64,000 nt of DNA from Saussurea involucrata (GCA_033807775.1 CM066317.1:33545870-33609869), one strand, 5' to 3'; positions 30,781 through 43,141 are shown, counted from the first letter of the stretch. Notes: generated by a model not told the origin, from the letters alone. A program made the numbers and translations.

Positions 30781-32114
30781 TGATACGAGGTTTTCACACC
30801 CCGAGATTCTCACCGCAAGTGTACCGGTCGAAGTCAAGTAATAGTACTTAGAGAAGTACGAGTATCGAATCACGGGGAACTAGGAACTAAATATCACAAT
30901 TACTATAATTGCTATTAACTGAACTATCGAAAATTGAGAGGTTGGTATTAAACTACTATTGCAGAAAATAAATCAAACACAAGACAGACAATGAACAGCT
31001 TTGGAATTCAGATAGAGAAAACAGTTGAGGGTTGGAAATCCTATGGTTCTCGCATACAAACGTCTGACTCAATTCAAATACCAGTTATTCCTATCAATGA
31101 ATACCCAATCTTTATCTAATCATTGTTCTTTCTCAAGCTACAACGATTTTATTGGCAAAGCATGGTTCTTTTTCAAGCAACCGTGATTTCTATTTTGAAA
31201 ACATAAGTTTTATCTTTCGATCTCAACATATAGGGTTCAAAACGCATTAAGCTTAAGATTCAAACGGGACTAAGATTTACTCGGTATATCTCTATCCTTT
31301 CTTACCTTAGGCATGCAATTCCTAATTCTACTTCTCAATTACTTCTCTCGAACATAAATTGAAAGCAATAAAACAATTGTAAGGTAGCTAATCTCACAAA
31401 AGCATTAAACACCAAATTGCATTCATTCATTAAAATAGGAAAACTGATAAAGGTCTCAGGTCATCTGTTTACAAGCTTAAACCACATTCATTCCAACCCC
31501 CAACATGAACCGGTTAGTTCATGTCGGTGGTGGATTCAAACACAATAGAAAAAGATGGAAACAAGTATGTAAACATGATAATCGTGGCAACTGTAAATGT
31601 AATGGTTACACCCTTCTATCGTGCTCGTCTCTACTTCGCGTGATGAACGTGTATCTGATCCTCCCTCTATCGTGGCTCCAACGGGTGTCACTCGGCTCTG
31701 AAAATCGCCCCCGGAACTGCTATGGCCGTCGTGTGAAAGTTGCGTTCCCAATAATGACCTAAAACCCAAATTAAAATACTGAAAATCGCGAAACAGTGGG
31801 TTACGCCACTTGCCACGCCACTTGTAAGTCGCGTGGTAAGTCGCGCGTGTCATTTTGGCTGCGTGGGTCGTCGTTTGGTTCGCGGTTCGGGTCCTGGTTC
31901 GGTCGTGGGTCTTGGGCTTGGCTCTTGGGCTTTCGTTGGCTTCGTTTTGGACTCGATTTGGGCTCTTTTTAGCTTCTTTTCTCGATGATTTCCGCCTCTT
32001 AGATAACCTGTATAATTCACTAGATAAACCGTAAAATACACGCCTTTTTACTTGAACACAAGCCAATCTCATTGGTTTTAGAACTGAAAATAACGCCAAA
32101 AAGTGGCGTTATCA
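30781..32114 (-). repeat. Element C 5' LTR (right copy, 1334 bp)
   Basis: Full-length partner of 24707-26040, followed by the right TSD ATATA (32115-32119). Confidence 0.92.
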
Positions 32115-32119
32115 ATATA

Positions 32120-34400
32120 CTTATTCATGCAATTTGCCATTCAGAAAGGAAGATTTGACATCCATTTGATAAACTTTGAATCCTTTTGTGGGCTGCATAT
32201 GCTAGAAATATTCTGATTGCTTCTAGCCTAGCAACTGGAGCAAAGGTTTCATCATAATCAATGCCTTTTTCTTGGTAGTATCCTTTTGCAACCAATCTGG
32301 CCTTGTTTCTGATGATGATTCCATCTTCATCTTTCTTTTTCTGAACACCCACTTGGTTGCCATGGCAGATTTGTCTTTGGACAAAGGAACCAAGGACCAA
32401 ACTTTATTTCTTTCAAATTCCAGAAGCTCTTCTTGCATTGCTTCTATCCAGTTTGGATCATCAAGGGCTTCAGAGACCTTCTTTGGCTCTATCACACTCA
32501 AAAAGTTCACAAAGAAAGCCTCATTGATGGTGGCTGACCTTGTTTTCACACCATCTTCAGGAGCACCAATGATTTGATGATGGGGGTGATCCTTTGTCCA
32601 TCTTGTCATTGGAGCATGAACATGAGGTCGTGTATGTGCTTCTGAAGAAAATTGGTGTGTGACAGCTTCAGAGCCCTGAGGAATGGTACCAGGGCTCTGA
32701 GGCACACTGCTCTGAAGAGTGACTTCATTGCTCTAAAGGGTACCAACAGGGCTCTGTGAAGGTGAACTGGTGTATATGGAATTTCTTCCAATATTGGTCA
32801 TCAAAGGTGATGATGGTTCTAGTTCAGGTTCTTCTTCCTATGAATGTTGTCTTGAACTTTCTCCTTGAATTAGACCCGTAGTCAAGGAAGTAGATGGTGA
32901 AGTATTTGAAAGACCAGACAGAGATGTACCTGATTGTTGTTGTTCTTCAGAACCTTGAACTTGATTGCCTCTGTTGATGAGTTCAGAGGAATCTTCATCA
33001 TCAAAGAAGTCATTGAATATCAGATTGATATCTTCTTCTCTTGATTTTGAGGAACTGGGCTCCTCTATGATATGTATCCTCTCTGATGGTTTGATTTCAG
33101 AGATGCTTGATGCTTTGTCATCAAAGGATACATTGATGCTTTCCAGAATGATCTTGGTTCTGAGATTGTAGACTCTGTAGGATTTTGAAGTTAGAGAATA
33201 TCCAATGAATTTTCCTTCATCAGCCTTTTTATCAAACTTTCCAAGTTGATCTATGTTATTTAGGATAAAGCATCTACAGCCAAAAACATGAAAGTACTTC
33301 ACATTTGGCTTTCTGTGGTTGATGAGTTCATAAGCAGTCTTTTTGAATCTTTTGACAATTACAACTCTGTTTTGGGAAAAACAGGTTGTTGAAACTGCTT
33401 CTGTCCAGAAGTTAGTTGGTAGATCAGATCCTGCTAACATTGTTATGGCAGCTTCTACCAGAGTTCTGTTCCTCCTCTCAACAACACCATTCTGTTGAGG
33501 TGTTCTTGCAACAGATAAGTTCTGAGAGATGCCTTCCTCTGTAAGGTATGATTCAAGTTTTGCATTCTTGAATTCTGTCCCATTATCACTTCTCAGCTTT
33601 TGTACCTTTAAACTAAGCAGTACCTGGATCCTTTTTAACAAATTAGTACCTCTGGGACATCAGACTTTGCTCTGATGAACTCAACCCAAGTATATCTAGC
33701 ATATTCATCAATTAAAACCAGGATATACTTCTTGCCAGAAAGACTTTGCACATAAATGAGACCACAGAGATCCACATGTAACATATGCAATGGTCTAGGG
33801 CAATTGTGATCACTCTTTGTTCTGTGTGAAGCTCTCTTGAGCTTACCCATTTCACATGCAGAACATAGATGGTCTTTGTCAAATTTAAGAGATGGTAATC
33901 CTTTTACCAGATTTAGTTTCACAAGCTTGTCAAGATTCGAAAATTTTAAGTGAGCAAATCTTTTATGCCACAGCCAGGCATCTTCCTTATTCAAAGAAAC
34001 TAAACAGAGTTATTCTGTATTAGATTTTTTTATTAGGATTGAAATTCATTCTGTAAAGATTGCCTTTTCTATCAACTCTAAGCAATTCTAGACCAGAATC
34101 TGAAACTAACAGAGAACAATATTTCTTTTTAAAATTGACATCAAAACCATGATCACAAAGTTGACTTATGCTAAGCAAATTATGGTTTAAACCTTCTACA
34201 TAAGCAACTTTTGAAACTGATACACTTCCATTTGTTAATACCCTATAGCCTCTGATCTGTCCTTGCCCATCTCCACCAAAAGTTACTGCACCTCCCATTT
34301 TATTTTTGAATGAGGTCAGCAACTCCTTATTTCCAGTCATGTGCCTTGAACATCCAGAGTCCAAGTACCATATTTGCACATGCTGTTTTTGCAAGACAGA
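32120..34400 (-). pseudogene. pol: Element B pol, 5' half: protease, integrase, start of RT
   Basis: Fragments right to left: protease with WYLDSGCSRHMTG (34394-34020); integrase zinc domain WLWHKRFAHL...CSACEMGK and first catalytic Asp in HVDLCG (33994-33635); integrase core with RSDNGTEF and NGVVERRN (33641-32838); linker (32838-32705); RT N-terminus DPNWIEAMQEELLEFERNKVW and NKARLVAKGYYQEKGIDYDETFAPVARLEAIR (32705-32125). Frames change at ~34000, ~33638, ~32780 and ~32300, and GAA TAA replaces a Glu pair before GTATAT. Catalytic residues are still readable but the gene is dead. Confidence 0.9.
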
Positions 34401-37400
34401 TCAGTTTTTCTTAGTTACCCATTGCATAATGGGTCATTTCTTGTTAGGCTTGGGAGTGTTTGATTTACCTTATGGCTTTCCATTCTGTGATGGTTTGCCA
34501 GAGGCTTTTCCCTGCATTCTCTGAGACATGGTCTTAGAATTTGTTCTTTCTGGTGACCAACTCAGAATGCAATGAGGACCATTGAGATGATTGTGAAGTT
34601 TCAACAAAATCTTAAAACAATTGCAAGTGACAGAACATGGAAATGATTGTGATAAAGTTTTGTTTTGATTCATCAACAAGGGATTACATGCCTTTTGAGA
34701 ATTAAAAAATCTAGAGTCAGAGGTTTTGCTAACTACTTATCTAGATTTGTTTTCTTGGAATTGAAACTGGCATTCCTCTGATGATGGTTTTCCTTGGCCC
34801 AAAAGGTGGTGTTTCCTTTGTGATTCACTGCAGATTAAGAAATAGGAGTGTCATTTACTGTCCATTCTCCTTTCCGCTCTGGAGTGAATCTGATAGGTTT
34901 AAAAACATAAGGTGTTGGAAGTTGAGTGGTTGGATTACTGTTGGCTTTTTCATTCTTCTACTTTTCCAATTCCACAGAAGATAGAGCTCTGACATCCATA
35001 CCCCCAAAATCAGGACAAATTGGAATTCTGGGTTTGTTATTTGGAACATAAATAACATTGTTTAAAACCCTAGATCCAACAGTTGTCTGTTTTGATTTGT
35101 GCACAACAATCTCTGGTGCATAGAAAATTTGCTCATCAACCTCTGAGTCAAAGTCAGAGTCCAGAAAGTCTCTTTTGACTCTGTCAGAGATGATATTCTC
35201 TGAGGGATGGTGACAGAAGCTCGCATTCTTGGAGTCAGAGAAGTTCAGATCTTTGAATGAACAAGTTTTAAATCTTCTGAACTTAGTTTTCAAAGCATCA
35301 GAAACAGAGTTTTCTTCAAGCACTCTTTGCAAATCCTCCTCAAATGTTGTTCTAACATCTTCAGAGGTAGGAGAGAAATCTGGTGCTTCTGGATCATGTT
35401 CACTCTGAGTTTTAACTTCAGAGGGACCACTCACAAAAGTAACAGGCTTTTGTGCCTTGAAAGAGTCAAACTTAAAGATCTCTTTTGGATCAAGACTTCC
35501 AGCAGATTTTGAAATGATAATTTCAAATTTTCCTTGATCATGAATTAATTTGAAGGATGGTTTTGAGACCTTTTCCTGATCAGGGGTGTCATAGGACACA
35601 TTTCTGAAATTCAGCTTCTTGGTTCTTGATCCTTCTAAGGTTTTTACTCTTTTAAAGACATTTGTACCAGATGATGAAAAATCTGGCCTCTAGACTTTAC
35701 AAACACAGAAGGTTGAAGACAGAGATGTCTTCTTCTTTCCAGTGAAAGGATCAAGGTCACTAAAACCAAGACCTTGAGTGTCCATTTGAGAATTGATTTT
35801 TATGTGCACATCTTGTGCATCCTGGTACTTCTTTATCAGGAGCTCTTTCTTCTTGAGGGACTGGTGTAACCTCTTCACTTTTCTGTTTCAAAACTTCTTC
35901 AAACTCTTTGTATTTAACAAAAAATGATAATTCCTTTTGTTCTTGTAAAGCTTCTAGCTCAGATTTCTCTTTAGAAATTTCTTCTTTCTGCATCTCCAAC
36001 ATATTGTTTTCTCTCTTGTAGAAGGATAAGTCTTTCTCAGCTAGTTTTCTTATTTCCTTTTCTTCAGAAAGCTTTTATTTTAGGGCTTGAAATTCTTGAG
36101 CAAGTTTAGACACATTCATTTCAAGTTCAGAATCAGACTTAGAACCAGAGGTGAAACATACCTTTGCACTGGGTTCAGAGATTTCCAGTGATCCATCAAC
36201 AGAGTTTGTCTCTGTCATCTCCTCTGCTATTGCCATCCTACAGAAGTTGGCATGCTCTGGTTCTTCATCAGAGGATGAGTCAGAGATCCTGTTCTCCATC
36301 TCTGCCATCATACTTCTCTCCTTGAAGTTGTACTTGTATTTGTTCTTGTAGTAGTCCTGGTTTTTTACAAGTCTACCCTTACAGTTGGCAGAGAAATGGC
36401 ATGGTTTGCCACATATGAATCACCTTCCATCATTTTGATTGATGGGTTGTGCACTATCTGTTGTTTTTTGTGGTGGTGGCTGAATGTACCTCTGTTGATA
36501 TTGGGGTGGTCTCTGATCCTGAAATTGTACAGCTTTGTGATTCTGGAACTGTACAGGCCTCTGTTCATTCTGGTAGCCTCTTCTTTCTTCCTTCTCTTCT
36601 CTCTTAAATCTTCCCCTTCTGTCAAAAACCTTCTTGCCAAATCTCTTGTTAAACTGTTGAGTTATTAGTGCAAGAGATTGGGCAAAGGCATTGATATCCT
36701 CATCTTCATCAGCATCTGACATGCTCTCATCATCATCACTCTCTGCTATCAACTCTTCTTTCCCTTCTTCTTCAGGGTCTTTTCTTTTGCTTTCTTGTCT
36801 CTGGAGACACTATCTCTGACAGATTTTCCTTCAGAAGGAGTTTTTGAGTCAGATATCAGTGCTAGAGGTCCTCCCACAGTGGCTTTGCCCTTTTGTTTGA
36901 CAACATCTTTTTCTTGGGCAGCCAGAGTACCATACACATCTGTGAGTGACCATGTATCAAGATCATGATTTGCTTGCAAAGACATAGATAAGTGCATCCA
37001 TTCATCATTTAAACTTTTCAGAAACAGAACATTGTTATCTTCCTTTGATCTTACAACCCCACATTTTCTGCATTTGTTTATCAATACATTGAACCTATTA
37101 TAGGTTTGTTGCAGGGTTTCATCTGGAAGAGCAGACAAAAAATCATTGTATTCATTAATACATTGGGTCCTTCTATTTTTTTGGGTTTTAATTCCCCCTT
37201 CAAGTTGGTTTAGAAGTTGATCCCAGATTTCTTTGGCTGTAACACATGAATCTAATTCTTGGAAAATATCGTTTGGAATGGCCATTATCAAAAGTATAAC
37301 TGCTTTAGAGTCATTTTTCATTTTAAGCTTCTCTTCTTCTGTAAAACCAGAGGTTTTAGGTTCAAGATGAGAATGAATCTCAGCAGTAGTTTCTGTAGCA

Positions 37401-37583
37401 GGAACACGAGGAACCATAACCATTGCATGGAATGGTCCACTTGTGACAGATCACATAAGATCTTAATCCATGCCTTCGAAGAAGTTGACCATACTAATCT
37501 TCCATTAAGGATCATCTCTCAGAAGAATAGGAGGTTTGGTTAAAGAACCAGCAGTATAGATGGCATTGATGTTGTTGTTTGCC
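34401..37583 (-). pseudogene. gag: Element B gag, broken
   Basis: Starts MANNNINAIYTAGSLTKPP (37583). UBN2 domain in 37423-36749 (KEIWDQLLNQLEGG, LPDETLQQTYNRFNVLINKC). A zinc knuckle (FICGKPCHFSANC, ~36425-36380) in which TGA replaces the first Cys codon. Then an acidic and coiled-coil region (36311-35760) and a spacer (35599-34958) comparable in place and composition to the 628-aa ORF of element A. Ends ...WVTKKN followed by TGA at 34403-34401, in register with the protease. Several other stops and shifts. Confidence 0.85.
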
Positions 37584-37880
37584 ATTTTAACAGAAAACAG
37601 GGTATGGATATGTTCTTTGTTTGAGAAATAGTTTTGAGTTTGAATAAGCAAATAAGGATGAAAAGAGTAACACAACTGCACTGAAAACAAGTTCTAAACA
37701 AGTATTTGTGATTTGAAAAGTAGTTTAAAGCTAGAAATCAAGAGTAGCGGGTTTTTACAGAAAAAAACAGAGTAATGGAACAGTAAGCTTTCAAATGAAG
37801 AAACACTAACAATCAACAAGAGTGAATCAACCTGGATAGATTGGATAGATTGGATCGATTTGATTTAAGCAAATCAATCT

Positions 37881-37892
37881 GCTCTGATACCA
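37881..37892 (-). promoter_or_regulatory. Element B primer binding site (initiator Met tRNA)
   Basis: Plus-strand GCTCTGATACCA, reverse complement of the iMet PBS. Interestingly the PBS itself contains CTCTGA, the word enriched across element B. Confidence 0.9.
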
Positions 37893-37894
37893 AT

Positions 37895-38468
37895 TATTGG
37901 TTCCCAGATTCACCTTGTCTCGTGAACAAACAAACACATCAGATATAACGGAAGCATTTTAGTGTTGTTTGAGAATGAGTGATTGTTTAACAAAGAACAA
38001 CTGAGAGAATAATATACTAGAACAGTAAAACAGAATATTAAATCATAAACAGAACTGCTCATATATTATAAATGAAGAACACCAAGAACACCGAAGTGTG
38101 TGTGTAATCTTCTGAATTCTCTCAGGCTACAATTCGTACAAGATAGTGGAATGAATTACAGTGCAACGTGTTCTTACAATTTCTTTCAATTGTGTGTTCC
38201 ACGACTCTCTATTTATAGCCTGATAAAGTGATGAACAGTGTACTATCTAACCCTGGAATGACACGTGTAAAGTGTGTAGTTGTCCTTTAGGGCTGACGTG
38301 GAAAGTGTAAACACTGTTCTAACACTTGTGAGAATTATACGATACTTGGGCTTCTACAGAGGTCTTGGTCATCAGAGGTCATTTGTCAGAGCTCTGATGA
38401 TCTTCTGAAGTCTTGGTCTCTGGCAGCAGGTCTCTGACGGTCTTCTAATGGTCCTCTGCTAAGTCTTC
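37895..38468 (-). repeat. Element B 5' LTR (~570 bp)
   Basis: The PBS-side end reads TATTGGTTCCCAGATT on the plus strand, alignable with TGTGGATCCCAGATT in the LTR of A; the terminal G appears mutated to A. The outer end is set by where RDR homology stops (just below 38469) and is uncertain by ~25 bp, because no partner LTR is visible. TATAAATAG on the minus strand (38209-38217) and CACGTG (38262-38267) mark the promoter. CTCTGA/TCAGAG cluster at 38372-38440. Confidence 0.7.
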
Positions 38469-38819
38469 TGGGATGCAACCATGCTGAACCAAGGAGCAGA
38501 TCTTAAAAACTATTTCATATGGCAGATTTAAACCCCTGGCAGGACCCACTATTGGAACTAGATCCAAATTCTGAGAAAAACTATGACCAGTCACCACATA
38601 AAATGGACGATTACTTTCTTCATAATATTGAAAGTAGTGACGAAGGTTTGGGATTTCAACACCATGGGGAAGCTCCAAACATAGATGAGAGGATTGTCCA
38701 ATGGAGGAAGATGGAGTAAAGTCAGTTGCCCTAACCCACTGATCATCAGGAATTTCTTCCGTATAATAGTTCAGAATGCTGTCTTCAACTTTCTGATAAA
38801 TTCGAGGAGCACCATATAG
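38469..38819 (-). pseudogene. RNA-dependent RNA polymerase (RDR) exon fragment, truncated by element B
   Basis: Reading minus strand from 38819 gives an uninterrupted frame: LYGAPRIYQKVEDSILNYY, then PDDQWVRATDFTPSSSIGQSS, LCLELPHGVEIPN, LVPIVGPARG and LPYEIVFKICSLVQHGCIP. These are the conserved segments just before the catalytic core of plant RDR1/RDR2-type polymerases, which make dsRNA in silencing. A 3' splice site (TTTTGTAG) directly precedes it. At ~38468 the reading changes into element B LTR sequence and stops a few codons later. The DLDGD catalytic exon is not in the window. It may be a disrupted gene or one exon left of a larger locus. Confidence 0.8.
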
Positions 38820-39981
38820 CTACAAAATTATTAGAGACCTTGATTCAGTCATTATTAATTTTTAAAAAAAAAGAAAAGAAAAAGAACTTTGCATCCAGAT
38901 GTGAAACGTATCACATTGATCTTAAGTACGCAACTCATATCTGTACAATGTTGTTCGGCATACATTCTCATAAACACTTCCAGTGGCTCTTTTCTTCTAA
39001 CTTTCTTTTTTATTTTCTTTGCATAAACAATTCAAAAATTAATTAAAGTGATTACAATAATGAAAACAACAGCAATAGCATGTTTATAACGTCCTGTGAA
39101 TGAAAGGAACATTATGTGTAACACCTGCTCCTGAAAGGTTGGTAATATGTCCTCTTCAAATAACTAATGTTCGCTAGCAGAACAATTAATTATGTTAGAA
39201 GTGTTACCAACTGAGCACGAAAACCAAAATAATAATTTTTTGTAACAATGTAACACTAGCATCCATAAAAGTAAAATGGTCCAAATATACACAAAAGATG
39301 GAGAATACATAGTGACAGAGAGACATCACTCTAAAATAGCTAATATATTTATGACGTAATTGTTATGTTACAAACTACACATAACAGAAGAACATAATCT
39401 AACTTAATCATTTGAAAATGGAATTTGATAAATGGTTTACCAATGCAGACCAACTTCAACATGAGCATGAAAGATTCTTTTTCAAACAAAAAAAAACTAC
39501 TATGTGTGAAGTAAGTGAGAACGGATAGGTTGGTGGGTTTGGGGCTGCCAACGATTTGAGGGAGATCAACGGTAAGTGATTCCGACGATAACGGAGGCAG
39601 TGTGTGTGATATGGGTGAGAATGGAGAGATCGGTGGGCTTAGGTATTGGTGTCTTGCTGGCTGTTTGGAGAGATTAGAGGTTTCCAATACATGAGGAAGA
39701 AAAAAGTGTTTAGGGTTGTGCGCGAGGGGGGAGGGGGGGTTGAGGGTTGTAGTGAGGGTTATTGTGTCTTTATTCTTTATTAATTTATTTGTTTCTCATT
39801 ACTTATTAGAAAGACAAAAATAGGTGTAGAAAGACAAAAACAAGCATATTCCAACGCTCGTGGATTTTTAGCTCTGTATCATAACACAAGGTATTGGTTA
39901 GCGGATTATCGACGTACACATGTTTTAACTAAAGAAAATCATGCGCATGCACAACTGTGAAATGTCATTGAGCGTGTTTAT
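38820..39981. other. Non-coding interval upstream of the RDR fragment
   Basis: AT-rich, beginning with the presumed RDR intron. A 112-codon minus-strand frame at 39349-39687 (Ser/Pro-rich then hydrophobic) shows no domain I recognise and no RDR N-terminus. A G-run lies at 39720-39745. Confidence 0.5.
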
Positions 39982-41030
39982 TGTTGGTCCCAGCTATGGA
40001 TTAGCAATGGTAAACAAGTATTGTTGAAGGGGGGGGGGTTGAATACAATACACAAAAATTTTCACTTAATTTAATTCTTTTATTGAAAACTTCAAATAAG
40101 AATTACACATAGAAAACTTAAAGATTGTTGCGGAACAGAACAGATAAATCAGTTCAAACAATCTTACACACATACACACAAAGAATAAGAACAATTGTAA
40201 AACACTAAGAAAACAATTATCTTCTTGAGAGAGAGATGCCAGCACTTGAAAGCTTGAGAGTTGTGTAAACTGGTTAGTTGCAAGGTTGAAGATGATCTCC
40301 TTTTATAGTGCCTCATGCATTAAATGCAATGGACACTTGTCAAGGAGAGCTTGGAAGGCAGGATGGAAGCAGTCTTCTGAAAAGAACTGGGATGTACTTT
40401 TGTCTTTGCTCTCATTTGTCCTGAAGCGTTGACCTGCTTGTTGAAGCTGAAGTTTCTTGAAAGAGATAAGAAATCCAAAGAACCTTTTTCTGATCTTCGG
40501 ATGATGTCTCTATCAATGCAAGATATTCTGAATATATTCTGCAGATAAAGTGGAATATACCTGTTTGAAATTTCTTTGCCGAAGATATGCCTAACATGTT
40601 TTCAAGGATTTTGCCTAACATGTTATCTTCTTCAAAGATCTTGCCGAAGATATGCCTAACATGTCTTCAAGGATTTTGCCTAACATGTTATCTTCTTCAA
40701 AGATCTTGCCGAAGATATCCCTAACATGTCTTCAAGGATTTTGCCTAACATGTTATCTTCTTCAAAGATCTTGCCTAACATTTCATCTTCCAACATGTCT
40801 TCAAAAACTTCAAGTGAACTGGCTAAGACTTTAGGAAGTCTTCAAGTAGCAGCTTAATCTTTGGTTGAGAAGTCTATCTTCAATCCGCTTTGAAGATATA
40901 CTTCTACTTTGTTTCTTCAGTTGATCTTCGACTTCACCGAACATTTTTATACAATTAAACTGCTTGAACCTAAGAATTATTCTAAGTAATTGAGAGACTG
41001 AGGTCATCTTCAAATCTAAGTGACCCAACA
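39982..41030 (-). repeat. Element E 3' LTR (1049 bp) with 65-bp internal tandem repeat
   Basis: Plus strand TGTTGGTCCC...GACCCAACA. Three tandem copies of a 65-bp unit (GAAGATATGCCTAACATG...) at about 40585-40780; the other LTR has four. A minus-strand promoter module lies at 40301-40340 (TATAAAAG, the ATTGCATTTAATGCATG palindrome and an ACAAGTGT box). Confidence 0.9.
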
Positions 41031-41585
41031 ATCTCCCCCTATTTGAGGATGACATCTATACTTAGAATCTGATAAGTAAACACTGAATAATTCATTTTTG
41101 ACCCTTGTTTACTCTTTTGGGTTCTTTTCACATAGTCCATTCTTTTTGTTCTTTTTGGATTTTTTTTGTATCTGATATTTACAAGTAAGAAGAAATGGTA
41201 AAGTATAGCTGTACAAACAAATGAAAGAAAAAGAAAAGAAGTATAGACAATATGAACAGAACAAAAATTACTTGCATCTTTGGAGGGGCAAGTTGAGACT
41301 TGTGTCTGCTTGAGGATTCTTCATTTTGATCAGAAGCCTTGAGGATTCTTTGAGGGAGGGTTGAGTTTGAGTGAATCAGCCTCAGGATGCTTTTGGCCAT
41401 CTCTTGCATCTACTTTCTTTTGTTGGCATCTTCAGCTCTTCCTGTTCAGTTAGATCCGTCCGGACTGATGTGCTCCCCCTTGACCGGTCCGCCTATTTTC
41501 TAAATTTTTTTTTTGAGTTTGACGCTGGATATGAGTACTGAGGGTTGATGTTGCTCCCCCTCAGATGAATTCTCCCCCTCAGCGG
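41031..41585 (-). promoter_or_regulatory. Element E multiple polypurine tracts
   Basis: On the minus strand AAATAGGGGGAGAT abuts the LTR (41031-41044). Further AGGGGGAG-type tracts occur at ~41472-41480, 41553-41562 and 41571-41580. Serial PPTs upstream of the 3' LTR are a described Sirevirus trait. Confidence 0.75.
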
Positions 41586-43141
41586 CCGACGAAGGAAAAA
41601 CACTAATATGAAATATCGGCCATGAGGTAGAAAAATCGGCAGCTGATGCGTAATTTTTTTTAAGCTATACATTAAGTCAGGATGAGAGAAAGATGGAAGA
41701 CGAGAGATGTGAATAAATGAGAGGAAAAAAATATGTTGGGTAATAAGATGTAGAGAAGGTTGAGTGTGATAGGAGATAGAAGGTTTAGGATGTAGGATGA
41801 GATGTATGGAGAATAGAAAAAGTAGGAGAGAGAATGGAGTCTAGAAAACTACCTAAAAAAATTGAGGGGGGGGGGGGTTCGGGAAGGGGGGGTTCGGCAG
41901 GGGGGGGGGGGGGTGGGCAAAAATTCGGCTGCCGAAGGGGATGTTTGGGTAGCTGCCGACACAAATAAGAGGAGAGATAAAAGGGATTTTGATTGGTAAG
42001 GATGAGAGTATCTGATTGGTAGATGTGCAAAAGGGAAAAAAAATTAACCAAAAAAAATATGAGTATGTCTTTCGGCAGCAAACAAAAAGGAAGACATGGA
42101 TGATTGAGGGATAATGTCACCAAGATGACATCATGATGATGTCATCAAAATGGTGAAAAAAAATTGAACCGAAAGAAATATGTAGTTTACTATTATATAT
42201 ATATATATATATTATTTTATTTCTTTTGACTTTACTTTTTTTGACTTTTTTTTTATATTTCTTTTCTCTCTCTCTCTTTCTTTTTTTTTTGGAAGATTTT
42301 GACAATGATCTTCGAGGTATTTGAGGAAAGCAAACATCTTCAATCTTCAAAAGTAATCTTCAGATGTGGGTCTTCAAGTCATCTTCAAGAGTGATCTTGT
42401 TTCACATAGACCTCTTTCAAATTGAGAGAGTTCTTCTTTTATTACAGTGACCCAACATGGATCGGCCAAGCCTTCTTCAAATTTCTTTGGGTTTTATAAA
42501 AGACAAAAGATTCACATAGAAGGGAGAGAAGGGAATATTTGGTGAGTGTGAATATTTAGTGGGATGGAGGAGGGAGGTAGGGTGAGAGGTATGATGGGAA
42601 GTTAGGGAAGTTGGTAAAAGGTATGGGAAAAGAGAAGAATAGGAGAGAAAAGTCTGAAAGATGTAGGAGGGGATGATGGCAGTCTGTTAATGATAGGATC
42701 TCCAGAAGGTGGTAGACTTGAAGAGGAGTCATCATCAGAGAAGCTTTGATGTTCAGTATGGACTTGTGGAGATGTAAGATATATGAAGAAAAGATAGACT
42801 TAGGAAATGATACACTTAGGAAAGACATACTTAGGAAATGAGGGTGAGAGGTAAGGTAGAAAGGTGAGAGGGTTAGAGTGTATAGTTAAGAAGGGTGTTT
42901 TTAAGAAAATGGAGGTAGAGTGTTTGAATGGAACAAGAAGGGTGAGGATTAGAAGTAAAGACATCTTTGGTAGATTACCTGTCAATTCTGTGAAGAAGAT
43001 GAGAAGCACTTAGCTGGTACTAGAGCAGTTGAGAGGGGGTGACCTTCAGGATCATCCATGTCATTTATCTGGGCCATGAAGCACAAATTTGAAATGTCCT
43101 TCTCGCTTTCAGATGTGGGTTCATCTGCCAGATCATGAGTT
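41586..43141 (-). other. Element E non-coding internal region
   Basis: No pol traces. It holds long G-runs at 41864-41916 (possible G-quadruplex on the plus strand), an AT microsatellite (42194-42212), T/C-rich DNA (42240-42295) and a patch with five TCTTCAA words (42338-42485). Confidence 0.6.

Larger units (their letters stand above)
24707..32114 (-). mobile_element. Element C: non-autonomous Athila/Tat-like Ty3 retrotransposon (7408 bp)
   Basis: TGATA...TATCA termini, both LTRs 1334 bp, and TSD ATATA (24702-24706 and 32115-32119); removing it restores the element B pol frame around GTATAT. The PBS near the right LTR matches Asp-tRNA, as in Athila/Tat. Only gag and protease are encoded; RT, RNase H and integrase are absent, replaced by ~2.2 kb of non-coding DNA. 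It therefore depends on enzymes supplied in trans. LTRs differ by roughly 2% or a little more, so it is older than D. Confidence 0.92.
18977..38468 (-). mobile_element. Element B: degenerate Sirevirus-like Ty1/copia retrotransposon, interrupted by C and A
   Basis: Minus-strand order from right to left: 5' LTR (37895 to ~38468), iMet PBS (37881-37892), gag (37583-34401), pol (34394-32120 and 24701-23568, split by element C), ~1 kb spacer, third ORF (22598-19077, cut by element A). The remainder and 3' LTR lie left of the window or beyond A. Gag, pol and ORF3 all carry stops and frameshifts, so it is dead. CTCTGA/TCAGAG is strikingly frequent throughout. Confidence 0.85.

Noticed and set aside
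39349..39687. 112-codon minus-strand frame as a possible first exon of the RDR locus
   Set aside because: No RDR N-terminal motif, and Ser/Pro low-complexity sequence followed by a chance hydrophobic run.
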